Position numbers and translations under genes: made by a program
In this document: piece by piece, positions 8,221 to 16,454 of the stretch
How positions within the stretch are numbered: the first letter of the stretch is position 1
Layout of the letters: each line of letters starts with the position of its first letter
Origin: Nocardiopsis trehalosi NBRC 14201
GTDB taxonomy: Bacteria; Actinomycetota; Actinomycetes; Streptosporangiales; Streptosporangiaceae
Assembly: GCF_001552555.1 (NCBI RefSeq)
Contig: NZ_BCRK01000035.1
Coordinates: 1 to 40,118, forward strand
Length of the DNA stretch: 40,118 nucleotides
Direction: 5' to 3'
Notes under the pieces: generated by a model
What the model was told of the DNA's origin: nothing
What the model saw: the letters and a program-made list of their open reading frames with translations, nothing else
Databases searched by the model: none

Positions 8221-8277
8221 GTGCGCCCCCGCCGGGTCGGGCCCGGGTGGACCGGGCCCGGACCGGCGGGCGCGCAC
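8221..8277 (-). terminator. Large nested hairpin between the FHA and BFN genes
   Basis: A 57-base imperfect palindrome built from three nested arms: GTGCGC/GCGCAC outside, CCCGCCGG/CCGGCGGG in the middle and GGGCCCGG/CCGGGCCC inside, closing on a five-base loop. It lies ~130 bases after the FHA stop and ~80 before the BFN start. A terminator for the FHA transcript is the simplest reading; a leader structure for the BFN mRNA is the alternative. Confidence 0.55.
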
Positions 8278-8405
8278 CGGCCGCGCGGCGCGGCCGGACG
8301 ACCCTGCCGCCCCCGCCGCCGGGGCCGTGCCGGTGGTGCTCGTTACAAGGCTGTCCGGTGGAGGGGGCGCGCAAACCTGGAGGGGCCGGACCTATCAGGC
8401 CGGGT

Positions 8406-8945
8406 TCACCGCCGGGGCTTGGTCAGCAGCACGAGCCGGAACTTGCCGATCTGGACCTCGTCGCCGCCGCCGAGTTCGGCCTCGTCGATCCGCTCGCGGT
8501 TGACGTAGGTGCCGTTCAGGCTGCCGACGTCGCGCACACCGAACCCGTTGCCGCGCCGGAAGAACTCGACGTGCCGCCGCGACACGGTGACGTCGTCGAG
8601 GAAGATGTCGCTGTTCGGGTGGCGACCGGCGGTGGTGACGTCACTGTCGAGCAGGAACCGGCTGCCGGCGTTGGGGCCGCGCTTGACGACGAGCAGCGCG
8701 GTACCGGGGGGCAGGGCGTCGACGTTGGACTGGTCGCCCGCCATCTCCTCGGCCGCGTCGGCCTCGGCCTCAAGGGCCTGGATGCCCGAGATCGAGATGG
8801 TGGACGTGGTCTCGCCGACGGAGTCGCCGCGCCGCTCGGAGCGGGCGCCCTCCTGTCCCGCGCGGATGGGGGAACCACAGTTGGAGCAGAAACGGGCATC
8901 ATCCGCAACGGCGTGACCGCACTGTGTGCAGTAAACGCTCGACAT
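8406..8945 (-). CDS. garA: FHA-domain protein, GarA/OdhI-like, with N-terminal zinc ribbon
   Basis: A 179-residue regulator. Residues 6-23 form a zinc ribbon (CTQCG and CSNCG, CxxC-x13-CxxC). Residues 44-48 read GETTS, the N-terminal motif whose threonines are phosphorylated by Ser/Thr kinases in GarA (Mycobacterium) and OdhI (Corynebacterium); in those proteins the phosphorylated tail folds back on the FHA domain and switches binding to 2-oxoglutarate dehydrogenase and glutamate enzymes. The FHA domain (~85-175) has all core residues: AGRHPNSDI, SRRHVEF and GSLNGTYVN. ATG 8945 has TAGGAGG about 12 bases upstream. Its position beside a BFN gene and downstream of a phosphatidyltransferase matches the mycobacterial garA neighbourhood. 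Regulation of 2-oxoglutarate metabolism here is inferred from the family; the zinc ribbon is not part of mycobacterial GarA. Confidence 0.82.
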   Translation of the reverse strand: MSSVYCTQCGHAVADDARFCSNCGSPIRAGQEGARSERRGDSVGETTSTISISGIQALEAEADAAEEMAGDQSNVDALPPGTALLVVKRGPNAGSRFLLDSDVTTAGRHPNSDIFLDDVTVSRRHVEFFRRGNGFGVRDVGSLNGTYVNRERIDEAELGGGDEVQIGKFRLVLLTKPRR

Positions 8946-9295
8946 AGGTCGGCTCGGCCTCCTACCGCACGGGGCGGTGCTTGATTCGGCTGGTTGTCAT
9001 GTGCGCCTGGCGGCCGGACGGTTCGGCCACCCACACTTCGAAAACGGGGCGCGCCGGTGGGATGTTCCCGGTCCGCCTCGCGGTCCTCACATGGTGCCAT
9101 CCCCCGCCCTCGGCCACACGCCGACTCCGCGAACCCCGGCCGCGCCGGGCATCCGGCCCGCCCGGCGGCCGCCGGTGCGGGAACACTCGACTCTAAACCA
9201 TAACCACGCGGAACAGCAGCCTCCGCCCGCCCCACGGGGGCGGGCGGAGGCGGTGTCCGCTGGTGGCGGCCCCGGCGGCAGGCCGGGGCGCGGGA
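8946..9295. other. Intergenic: FHA promoter region and upstream gene's terminator
   Basis: 350 bases without a supportable gene. It holds the terminator hairpin at 9219-9251 and, read leftward, a possible -10 (TATGGT, 9197-9202) for the FHA gene, with no clear -35 partner. A leader of roughly 240 bases would result. Confidence 0.45.
9219..9251 (-). terminator. Strong hairpin terminator after the nucleotidyltransferase gene
   Basis: Perfect 15-bp stem, arms GCCTCCGCCCGCCCC (9219-9233) and its exact complement (9237-9251), with the loop ACG, ~45 bases after the stop codon at 9296. Confidence 0.8.
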
Positions 9296-11794
9296 TCAGC
9301 CCTCGGCCTGCTCGACCACCGCCGCCCACTCGTCCAGGAGGCGCTGCGCGGTGTCGGAGTCGGGGCCCTCCGCCCACAGGTGGGTGACGGCCTCGGAGGT
9401 GTCGGGCAGGACCAGCGCCCAGGAGCCGTCGGCCTCGATGACCCGCACCCCGTCGGTGGTGTCGATCTCGCGGCCCTCGGCGGCCTCGACGACGGCGCGC
9501 ATGACGCTGCCCTTCACGGCCCACGGCGTGGGCACCGAGCGCCGCAGCAGGTGCGCCTGCGGGATGCGGCGGTCGATCTGGCTCAGCGACAGCCGGGTGC
9601 GCGCGACCAGGCCCAGCAGGCGGACGAACGCCGCGATGCCGTCGCCGGTCCGGGAGAACTCGGGCAGCACGTAGCCGCCCCGGCCGTCGCCCGCGAACAC
9701 GATGTCGTCGGCGCTGGCGGCCTTGGTGAGCTCGTCGGTGGCCGTCGGCGTCCACTGCACCTCGACCCCGTGGAACGCCGCCACCTGCTCGGCGACCCGG
9801 GTGGTGGTGACCGGCAGGGCCACCCGGCCGCTCCGGCGCTCGGCGGCCACCAGGTCGAGCACGACCAGCAGGGCGCGGTCGTTGTCGATCAGCTCGCCGT
9901 TGTCGTCCACCAGGGACAGCCGCTCGGCCACCGGGTCGAACCGGACGCCGAAGTCGGCGCCGGAGGAGCGCACCAGGTCGCCCATGCGCTCCAGGTCGCG
10001 CATCTGCTTGGCGAGGGTGTCGGTGGGCGACGCCTCGTCCAGCCGGTTGTTGACGGTGAGCACGTCGACGCCGATCCGGCCCAGCAGCGAGGGCAGGATG
10101 AGCGACCCGCTGCCGCCGGCGCAGTCGACCACGACCTTCAGCCCGGCCTCGTCCACCCCGGAGGTGTCGATGCGGCGCAGCAGCTCGTGGGCGTAGTTCT
10201 CGACGCCGCGGGACGGGAACGACAGCTCGGCGATCTCGCCGGGGAACGCGCGCCGGTACTCGGCGCGGGAGTAGACCCGCTCCAGCTTGCGCTGGCCGGC
10301 CGGCGACAGGTCGGCGCCCCGCTCGTCGAAGAACAGGATGTCGACCGACTGCGGGTCGCCCGGCGAGGTGCGCAGGCTGATGCCGCCGCTGACCCCGCTC
10401 TGCGAGGTGTGGTAGCGGGCCACCGGCAGCGGCACGACCTCCAGGTCGCGGACGTCGATCGCGCTCGCGGTGAGCGCGCTGACGACCGCGCGCTTGAGCG
10501 TGCGCGCCGCCCGGGAGACGTCCCGGGAGGTGGTGACCACCGACCCCTTCTTCAGCGTGGTGGCGTAGGCGCTGGCCAGGCGCACGGCCAGTTCGGGGGT
10601 GATCTCGACGTTGATCAGCCCGGAGACCCCGCGCGGCCCGAACAGGGAGCGCTGGCCGCGCGACTCCCAGATGACGTTGGCGTTGACGACCGCGCCGGCC
10701 TCGATCGTCTTGAAGGGGTAGACCTTGATGTCGTTGGAGACGAACGCGTCGGACTCGATGACGCACTCCTCGCCGACGATCGCCCCCTCCTCGATCCGCG
10801 AGCCGGACATGACGTCGGTGTTCTTGCCGATCACGCAGCCGCGCAGGTTGGCGCTGGCGCCGACGTAGACGTTGTCGTGGACCACGCTGCGGTGCACGAA
10901 CGCGTCGGAGCGCACGACCACGTTGCTGCCGAGGACGGTGAACTCGCGCAGCTCCGCGCCGGCCTCGACCTTGGCGTAGTCGCCGATGTAGAGCGGGCCC
11001 TTGAGCACCGCCTCGGGGTCGACCTCGGCGCCCTCGGCCACCCACACGCCCGGCGACACCTCGAAGCCGTCGATCTCGACGTCGACCTTGCCGGACAGCA
11101 CGTCGGCCTGCGCGCTGAGGTAGCTCTCGTGGGTGCCGACGTCCTCCCAGTAGCCGTCGGCGATGTAGCCGTACAGCGGCGCGCCGTCCTTGAGCAGCTT
11201 GGGGAAGACGTCGCCCGACCAGTCGACCACCTCGCCCTCGGCGACCTCGTCGAGGACCTCGGGCTCCATGATGTAGATGCCGGTGTTGACGGTGTCGGAG
11301 AACACCTGGCCCCACGTGGGCTTCTCCAGGAACCGCTGCACGCGGCCCTGCTCGTCCACGATGATGATGCCGAACTCCAGCGGGTTGGCGACCCGCTTGA
11401 GGCCGATGGTCACCTTCGCGCCGTTCTCGCGGTGGAAGCGGACCATGTCGGTGAGGTCGATGTCGGTGAGCGCGTCACCGGAGATCACGATGAACGGTTC
11501 GCCGCGCAGGTGCTCCTCGGCGTTCTTCACGCTGCCGGCGGTACCCAGGGGCACCTCCTCGGCGACGTAGTGGAGGTTCATGCCGAGCTCCTCGCCGTCA
11601 CCGAAGTAGTTCCGGATCAGCGTGGCGAGGAACTGGACGGTCACGACCGTGTCCTCGAACCCGTGCCGCTTCAGCAGGCGCAGCACGTGCTCCATGATCG
11701 GGCGGTTGACGACGGGCAGCAGGGGCTTGGGCTGGTTGGCGGTCATCGGGCGGAGGCGCGTGCCCTCGCCTCCGGCCATGACTACGGCCTTCAC
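9296..11794 (-). CDS. Mannose-1-phosphate guanylyltransferase/phosphomannomutase-like fusion
   Basis: An 832-residue three-part protein. Residues 1-~235 are a nucleotidyltransferase that makes NDP-sugars (KAVVMAGGEGTRLRPMTANQPKPLLP signature split over the start; later ISGDALTDID, FLEKP, NTGIYIMEP, DGYWEDVGT). A left-handed beta-helix of hexapeptide repeats follows (~250-370). The rest (~380-832) has the phosphohexomutase fold, but its catalytic loops are altered: the metal loop usually DGDADR reads DPVAER (~616), and the sugar loop is degenerate, while the serine-loop region reads TTSRDVSRA (~419). It is therefore probably a guanylyltransferase with a non-catalytic mutase domain. The length matches the ~830-residue Streptomyces protein usually annotated mannose-1-phosphate guanylyltransferase, which I recall as also adjacent to a phosphatidyltransferase. 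The start is GTG 11794; the gene follows the phosphatidyltransferase by 55 bases. Likely role: GDP-mannose for glycolipids or glycoproteins. Confidence 0.88.
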   Translation of the reverse strand: MKAVVMAGGEGTRLRPMTANQPKPLLPVVNRPIMEHVLRLLKRHGFEDTVVTVQFLATLIRNYFGDGEELGMNLHYVAEEVPLGTAGSVKNAEEHLRGEPFIVISGDALTDIDLTDMVRFHRENGAKVTIGLKRVANPLEFGIIIVDEQGRVQRFLEKPTWGQVFSDTVNTGIYIMEPEVLDEVAEGEVVDWSGDVFPKLLKDGAPLYGYIADGYWEDVGTHESYLSAQADVLSGKVDVEIDGFEVSPGVWVAEGAEVDPEAVLKGPLYIGDYAKVEAGAELREFTVLGSNVVVRSDAFVHRSVVHDNVYVGASANLRGCVIGKNTDVMSGSRIEEGAIVGEECVIESDAFVSNDIKVYPFKTIEAGAVVNANVIWESRGQRSLFGPRGVSGLINVEITPELAVRLASAYATTLKKGSVVTTSRDVSRAARTLKRAVVSALTASAIDVRDLEVVPLPVARYHTSQSGVSGGISLRTSPGDPQSVDILFFDERGADLSPAGQRKLERVYSRAEYRRAFPGEIAELSFPSRGVENYAHELLRRIDTSGVDEAGLKVVVDCAGGSGSLILPSLLGRIGVDVLTVNNRLDEASPTDTLAKQMRDLERMGDLVRSSGADFGVRFDPVAERLSLVDDNGELIDNDRALLVVLDLVAAERRSGRVALPVTTTRVAEQVAAFHGVEVQWTPTATDELTKAASADDIVFAGDGRGGYVLPEFSRTGDGIAAFVRLLGLVARTRLSLSQIDRRIPQAHLLRRSVPTPWAVKGSVMRAVVEAAEGREIDTTDGVRVIEADGSWALVLPDTSEAVTHLWAEGPDSDTAQRLLDEWAAVVEQAEG

Positions 11795-11849
11795 CGGGGC
11801 CACCCCCCGACCTCGTGCGGTTGACGGCGAATCGCCCTCGGGCGCGTGC

Positions 11850-12602
11850 TCATGGTGGGGACGTCGCTCCCTTCCTGTCGCTGGGCGGTGGCCCGGAGTG
11901 ACCGCCGTCGGGCCCGCGCGGGGTGTCCGCGCCGGGGTCGCCGGGATCGGCTCCGGGAAGGCCGGTCGTGGCCGCCGGACGCACCGCGTGCTCTGCACCC
12001 GCGGCGGACGGACGGTCGGCCCGACGGGTCTGGCGGATCAGCCGCAGACCCTGGACTGTGTACAGCAGTCCGGCCCACCAATAGATAGCCGTTCCCCAGA
12101 TGGCGAACGCCCAACCCACGATTTGCGCCACATCACCGACGATGCCCTGGTATGCGGCGAGGAACAGCAGCGGGAACGAGTACAGCAGGCAGAGGGTGGC
12201 GGCCTTTCCGGCGAAGTTCACCGGCAGGGTGCCGTACCCGTAGTGCCGCAGGACGGGGATGGCCAGCACGATCAGGACGTCGCGGAGCACGAGGACGGCC
12301 ATCAGCCACCACGGCACGATGCCGCGCATGACGAGGCCGAACAGCGCCGCGAAGATGTAGAGGCGGTCGGCCAGCGGGTCGAGCACCACGCCGAGCCGGC
12401 TGGTCTGGTTCCACGCCCGCGCGATCTTGCCGTCGAGCCAGTCGGAGACGCCCGCGAACGCGAGCACGCCGAGCGCCCACCAGTCGGCCTGTGGGACCAG
12501 CACGAGCCACAGGAAAAGGGGCACGCCGACCAGGCGCAGCATGCTCAGCAGGTTCGGGACCGTCCAGACGCGGTCGCGCGCCGCGGACTCTTGGTTCGCC
12601 AC
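11850..12602 (-). CDS. CDP-alcohol phosphatidyltransferase family membrane protein
   Basis: A 250-residue integral membrane enzyme that joins an alcohol headgroup to CDP-diacylglycerol. The complete family signature DG-x2-AR-x8-G-x3-D-x3-D is present in DGKIARAWNQTSRLGVVLDPLAD, near residues 55-77, with about six membrane segments around it (e.g. LLSMLRLVGVPLFLWLVLV, LMAVLVLRDVLIVLAIPVL). A hydrophilic Pro/Gly-rich tail (~200-250) follows. The substrate (phosphatidylglycerol-phosphate, phosphatidylinositol-phosphate or cardiolipin route) cannot be assigned. GTG 12602 has GGAGG immediately upstream. It begins the transcription unit that continues into the nucleotidyltransferase gene 55 bases later, pairing lipid-headgroup and sugar-nucleotide synthesis. 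Confidence 0.92.
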   Translation of the reverse strand: MANQESAARDRVWTVPNLLSMLRLVGVPLFLWLVLVPQADWWALGVLAFAGVSDWLDGKIARAWNQTSRLGVVLDPLADRLYIFAALFGLVMRGIVPWWLMAVLVLRDVLIVLAIPVLRHYGYGTLPVNFAGKAATLCLLYSFPLLFLAAYQGIVGDVAQIVGWAFAIWGTAIYWWAGLLYTVQGLRLIRQTRRADRPSAAGAEHAVRPAATTGLPGADPGDPGADTPRGPDGGHSGPPPSDRKGATSPP

Positions 12603-13077
12603 CCCACCTCCCTCGTGTCCGGATAGCGAGCCTACCCGGCGGCGCACCACCCCATGCCGGTGCGGTGCCGCGCGACCAGCGGCATCGGGGCCCGGGACGG
12701 CTCCGGGACGGTCCCGGGGCGGGTGGGGCCGCGGCGGCGCGGCGGCCGCGACCGGCCCGGGAGGGGGTGCGCGGGGGTCGCGCCGACGGCCCGGGGGGAA
12801 GCGGGCGAGGGCGGGGGGCGTCCGCCGCGGCGCGCGCGGACCGCGCCGCGAACCCCCCAAATAGGGAGGATCAGCCCTTTAGGTGGCACACGCGGACATT
12901 CCTGGCTACGCTCGCCGCGTTAGCCGCTATCACGTCGGGTGTTAAGACGTGATTAAATCGCGGCCGAGCGGCCATCGACCCATGCTGTCGGGGGTGCCAC
13001 GATGGCCGCGTCGAGAGCACGACCGGCGCGCCCGCCGGACGACGGGCCGCCGGACGCGGAATGGAAAGGGGTGCGCC
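12603..13077. other. Divergent promoter region between phosphatidyltransferase and cstA
   Basis: 475 bases without a supportable gene. The first ~270 are extremely GC-rich. The part from ~12870 to 12960 has more A and T and contains the inverted repeat at 12929-12953; it is the likely promoter region for cstA. I could not assign -35/-10 pairs with confidence. Confidence 0.5.
12929..12953. promoter_or_regulatory. Inverted repeat upstream of cstA
   Basis: Perfect arms ATCACGTC and GACGTGAT separated by nine bases, in a locally AT-richer stretch ~125 bases upstream of the cstA start. It could be an operator or a hairpin in the cstA leader. It does not match the CRP consensus that controls cstA in enterobacteria. 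Confidence 0.5.
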
Positions 13078-15282
13078 GTGGCGACACGCACGGCCCGCAC
13101 AGGTTCGAGTCCCACCCCGCCGAAGTGGACGCCCGCGCGCATCCTGGTGTGGGCCGCGGTGGCCGTCGTCGGCGCGGTGGCGTGGAGCGTCGTCGGGCTG
13201 TCGCGCGGTGAGGAGATCTCCGCCGCCTGGCTGATCTTCGCCGCGGTGGCGAGCTACGCGATCGCCTACCGCTTCTACGCCCGGTTCATCACCTACCGGG
13301 TGCTGCGCGTCGACGACACGCGGGCCACCCCGGCCGAGCGGATCGACAACGGCGCCGACTTCACGCCCACCGACCGGCGGGTGCTGTTCGGCCACCACTT
13401 CGCGGCGATCGCCGGCGCGGGCCCCCTGGTGGGCCCGGTGCTGGCCGCGCAGATGGGCTACCTGCCCGGCACGCTGTGGATCATCCTCGGCGTCATCTTC
13501 GCCGGCGCCGTGCAGGACATGGTGGTGCTGTTCTTCTCGATGCGCCGCAACGGCAAGAGCCTCGGCCAGATGGCCCGCGAGGAGATCGGCCCGGTGGGCG
13601 GGATCGCCGCGCTGATCGCGGTGCTCGCCATCATGGTCATCCTGCTCGCGGTGCTGGCCATGGTGGTGGTCAACGCGCTCGCGGAGTCGCCGTGGGGCGC
13701 GTTCTCGCTGATCATGACCATCCCCATCGCGCTGCTGATGGGTTTCTACCTGCGCTACATCCGGCCCGGCAAGGTCATCGAGACCTCGGCCATCGGCGTG
13801 GTCCTGCTGCTCCTCGCGATCATCGGCGGCGGCTGGATCAACGCGAACCCCACGCTGCACGAGATGTTCCTGTTCAGCCACAACGAGCTGACGTTCGGCC
13901 TGATCGTCTACGGGTTCGTCGCCTCGGTGCTGCCCGTGTGGATGCTGCTCGCGCCCCGCGACTACCTGTCGACGTTCATGAAGGTCGGCGTGGTCGTGCT
14001 GCTGGCGGTATCGATCATCTTCGCCTGGCCGTCGCTGCGGCTGCCGGCGGTCACCGAGTTCGCCTTCAACGGGCAGGGGCCGACGTTCGCCGGCGCGCTG
14101 TTCCCGTTCCTGTTCATCACGATCGCCTGCGGCGCCCTGTCGGGCTTCCACGCGCTGGTGTCCTCGGGCACCACGCCGAAGCTCATCGAGAAGGAGTCGC
14201 AGGTCCGGATGATCGGCTACGGCAGCATGCTGACCGAGTCGTTCGTCGCGGTGATGGCGCTGGTGGCGGCGTGCATCCTCGACCCGGGCGTGTACTTCGC
14301 CATGAACATGCCGGCCGGCGTCCTCGGCGACACCGTGCAGAGCGCGTCGGCGGCGGTCACCCAGCTCGGGTTCAGCGTGACACCCGAGACCCTGCAGCAG
14401 ACCGCCGACGCGGTCGAGGAGAACAGCATCCTGTCGCGGACCGGCGGCGCGCCGACGTTCGCCATGGGCGCCGCGCACATCTTCTCCGCGGTCTTCGGCG
14501 GCCAGGCCATGATGGCGTTCTGGTACCACTTCGCGATCATGTTCGAGGCGCTGTTCATCCTGACCACGGTCGACGCCGGCACCCGCGTGGGCCGGTTCAT
14601 GCTGCAGGACACCCTCGGCAACGTCTACAAGCCGATGCGCGACGTCAGCTGGAAGCCGGGCCTGTGGCTGACCAGCGCGCTCATCGTGGCGGGCTGGGGC
14701 TACTTCCTGTGGGCCGGCGTGAACGACCCGCTGGGCGGCATCAACCAGCTCTTCCCGCTGTTCGGCATCGCCAACCAGCTGCTGGCGGCGGTGGCGCTGG
14801 CCGTGGCCACGACCCTGCTCATCAAGTCGGGGCGGGCGAAGTACGCGTGGATCACGATCATCCCGCTGGCCTGGGACGCGGTGGTCACGCTGACCGCGAG
14901 CTACCAGAAGGTGTTCTCCAGCGACCCGGCGATCGGGTTCTTCGCGCAGCGGGCGCAGTACGCCGAGGCGCTGGCCGACGGCGAGACGAGCTTCGGCTCG
15001 GCCCCCGACGTCGAGGCGATGCAGAAGGTCGTCACCAACACCACGGTCGACGGCGTTCTGTCGGCGCTGTTCGCGGTGCTGATCATCATCATCCTGGCCG
15101 ACGCCTGCCGGGTGTGGATCAAGGCCCTGCGCGCCGGGGGCGACCTGCCCACCACCGAGGAGCCGCACACGCCGTCGAAGCTGTGGGCGCCCTCGGGGCT
15201 GATCGCCACGCGCGAGGAGCGCGAGATCATGCGCGAGCGCGCCGGGTCCGGCGCCGGTGGTCCGGGGGCGGCCGACTCGTGA
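13078..15282 (+). CDS. cstA: CstA-family carbon starvation/pyruvate transporter
   Basis: A 734-residue polytopic membrane protein of the CstA family. In E. coli, members take up pyruvate (and were earlier linked to peptide uptake) under carbon limitation. Conserved features include the N-terminal RVDDTRATPAERIDNGADFTPTDRR stretch (split here by family-typical spacing), LFGHHFAAIAGAGPLVGPVLAA, the PGTLWIILGVIFAGAVQDMVVLF segment, SGFHALVSSGTTPK near residue 355, and GGINQLFPLFGIANQLLA. About 16-18 membrane helices are apparent and the length is normal. GTG 13078 is used because AAAGGGG precedes it and the product then has a short basic N-terminus. Its stop overlaps the start of a YbdD-type small protein, the standard CstA partner. 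Confidence 0.96.
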   Translation: MATRTARTGSSPTPPKWTPARILVWAAVAVVGAVAWSVVGLSRGEEISAAWLIFAAVASYAIAYRFYARFITYRVLRVDDTRATPAERIDNGADFTPTDRRVLFGHHFAAIAGAGPLVGPVLAAQMGYLPGTLWIILGVIFAGAVQDMVVLFFSMRRNGKSLGQMAREEIGPVGGIAALIAVLAIMVILLAVLAMVVVNALAESPWGAFSLIMTIPIALLMGFYLRYIRPGKVIETSAIGVVLLLLAIIGGGWINANPTLHEMFLFSHNELTFGLIVYGFVASVLPVWMLLAPRDYLSTFMKVGVVVLLAVSIIFAWPSLRLPAVTEFAFNGQGPTFAGALFPFLFITIACGALSGFHALVSSGTTPKLIEKESQVRMIGYGSMLTESFVAVMALVAACILDPGVYFAMNMPAGVLGDTVQSASAAVTQLGFSVTPETLQQTADAVEENSILSRTGGAPTFAMGAAHIFSAVFGGQAMMAFWYHFAIMFEALFILTTVDAGTRVGRFMLQDTLGNVYKPMRDVSWKPGLWLTSALIVAGWGYFLWAGVNDPLGGINQLFPLFGIANQLLAAVALAVATTLLIKSGRAKYAWITIIPLAWDAVVTLTASYQKVFSSDPAIGFFAQRAQYAEALADGETSFGSAPDVEAMQKVVTNTTVDGVLSALFAVLIIIILADACRVWIKALRAGGDLPTTEEPHTPSKLWAPSGLIATREEREIMRERAGSGAGGPGAADS

Positions 15283-15527
15283 GCGGCGCGCCCTCCGGCC
15301 GGGCCCCCTCCCCCGAGGGCGGCCCGACCGGGCTGCGCGCGCGCCTCGCCGCGGGCCTGCGCGACGCCTGGCAGGTGGTGCGCGGCATCAGCGGCGAGCG
15401 GGCCTACGAGATCTACCTGGAGCACCACACGCGGGTGCACCCCGGCACCCCGCCCATGGGCGAGCGGGAGTTCTGGCGCCGCCACATCGACCGCGGCGAC
15501 ACCGACCCCGGCTCCCGCTGCTGCTGA
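15279..15527 (+). CDS. YbdD/YjiX family small protein (CstA partner)
   Basis: An 82-residue protein of the YbdD/YjiX family, small soluble proteins encoded directly after CstA-type transporters and reported to be needed for transport activity. Hallmarks are DAWQVVRGISGERAYEIYLEH, HPGTPPMGEREFWRR and the C-terminal CC pair. In some bacteria the C-terminal pair contains selenocysteine; here both codons are TGC, followed by TGA as an ordinary stop. The N-terminal ~20 residues (SGAPSGRAPSPEGGPTG) are a non-conserved extension. The GTG start overlaps the cstA stop by four bases, indicating coupling and a fixed stoichiometry with the transporter. Confidence 0.93.
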   Translation: MSGAPSGRAPSPEGGPTGLRARLAAGLRDAWQVVRGISGERAYEIYLEHHTRVHPGTPPMGEREFWRRHIDRGDTDPGSRCC

Positions 15528-15548
15528 CCCGACCCGCCCCGCGCACGC

Positions 15549-15584
15549 GGAAGGGGCCGCGACCGGACGGTCGCGGCCCCTTCC
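15549..15584. terminator. Bidirectional terminator between cstA operon and thyX
   Basis: Near-perfect 17-bp inverted repeat (arm GGAAGGGGCCGCGACCG) closing on two bases, placed between two convergent genes, 21 bases after one stop and 14 before the other. The left arm gives a C/T-rich tail in one direction. Confidence 0.8.
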
Positions 15585-15598
15585 GGGGTGTCGGGGGG

Positions 15599-16399
15599 TC
15601 AGACCTTGCGGTACTCGGGGACCCAGGAGCCGTCGTCGGTGACCTGGAAGTCGCCGAAGAGGGCCGGGGCCTCGGCGCGCATGACCTCGCCGATGCGGCC
15701 GAACAGGAGGCGGATCTCCTCCTCGGCGCCCGGGGCGGTCCGGGACTCCAGGGTGTGGCGGAGGGTGCGGACGTTGGCCGTCCACACCAGGCCGGTGGCG
15801 ACGCCCTCGGGGGCGAAGCGCCGCATGAACGAGGTGCGGTGCTTCTTCTCGGCGAACTTCTTGCCGTCCTCGTCGAGGCCGAAGTGGTCGGCCATCCAGA
15901 GCTGGAACTCCTCCATGCGGGTGAGCATCTCGGTGGCGCGCTTCATCAGCTCCGGGTCGTCCTTGGCCCACTCGGGGAACCAGAACGGCAGGTCCGTCAG
16001 GCGGACGAAGCGCAGCGACTCCTGGGAGACGGCGACGCCGGGCCGGTGCCGGACCAGCTCGTGCGTCAGCACGCGGCTCACGTTGTGCAGCACGAAGCTG
16101 AAGCTGACGTGCTCCAGGACCGAGCCGTGCAGGCTGGCGAGGATGTTGGTGAGGTAGGCGTCCTGGTCGGTGCGGACGCGCGTGACATTGGGGTTGAGGC
16201 CCGGTTCCCACGAGCGGTAGCACAGCCGCCCGGCGAACTCCGCGAGGTTCTGCGGGTCGTTCAGCGCGGTGTCCAGTTCGCCGCGGTCGAGCCGCTCCAG
16301 CCAGCTCTGCCCGCCGACGTCGGCGAGGTAGCGGGCGACCTCGTCGTAGTCCAGCTGCGGACGCGCGATCAGGTGGACCTCAGGCTCGACACTCTTCAC
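15599..16399 (-). CDS. thyX: FAD-dependent thymidylate synthase ThyX
   Basis: A 266-residue flavin-dependent thymidylate synthase that methylates dUMP to dTMP using methylenetetrahydrofolate, FAD and NADPH. The diagnostic motif reads RHRPGVAVSQESLRF: RHR at 117-119, Ser at 128. The usual spacing is RHR-x7-S, so there is one extra residue, as seen in a longer ThyX branch. Other conserved pieces are LEHVSFSFVLHNVSRVLTHELV and the C-terminal FMRRFAPEGVATGLVW, where substrate arginines lie. GTG 16399 is chosen because it begins the conserved region; an ATG at 16459 would add an Arg-rich stretch lying inside a stable stem-loop. The gene is monocistronic: hairpins lie on both sides. Confidence 0.95.
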   Translation of the reverse strand: MKSVEPEVHLIARPQLDYDEVARYLADVGGQSWLERLDRGELDTALNDPQNLAEFAGRLCYRSWEPGLNPNVTRVRTDQDAYLTNILASLHGSVLEHVSFSFVLHNVSRVLTHELVRHRPGVAVSQESLRFVRLTDLPFWFPEWAKDDPELMKRATEMLTRMEEFQLWMADHFGLDEDGKKFAEKKHRTSFMRRFAPEGVATGLVWTANVRTLRHTLESRTAPGAEEEIRLLFGRIGEVMRAEAPALFGDFQVTDDGSWVPEYRKV

Positions 16400-16454
16400 C
16401 GTGGTTCTTCTCCCCCGTCGCCGGGCCGCGGGCGGCTCCGGCCCTTCGACCATC

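Noticed and set aside
9263-11824. Plus-strand open frame of ~850 codons opposite the nucleotidyltransferase gene
   Set aside because: It is His/Gln/Val-rich shadow sequence with no recognisable motif; the minus-strand gene has full domain support.
12654-12923. Possible small gene in the cstA upstream region
   Set aside because: Only Arg/Gly/Pro-rich frames on both strands; no ribosome site or recognisable sequence.
12871-15168. Minus-strand open frame of ~765 codons opposite cstA
   Set aside because: Arg/Asp/His/Gln-rich antisense shadow; cstA is certain.
15279-15527. Selenocysteine readthrough at the end of the YbdD-type gene
   Set aside because: The conserved C-terminal pair is encoded by two TGC codons and the following TGA matches the normal end of the family.
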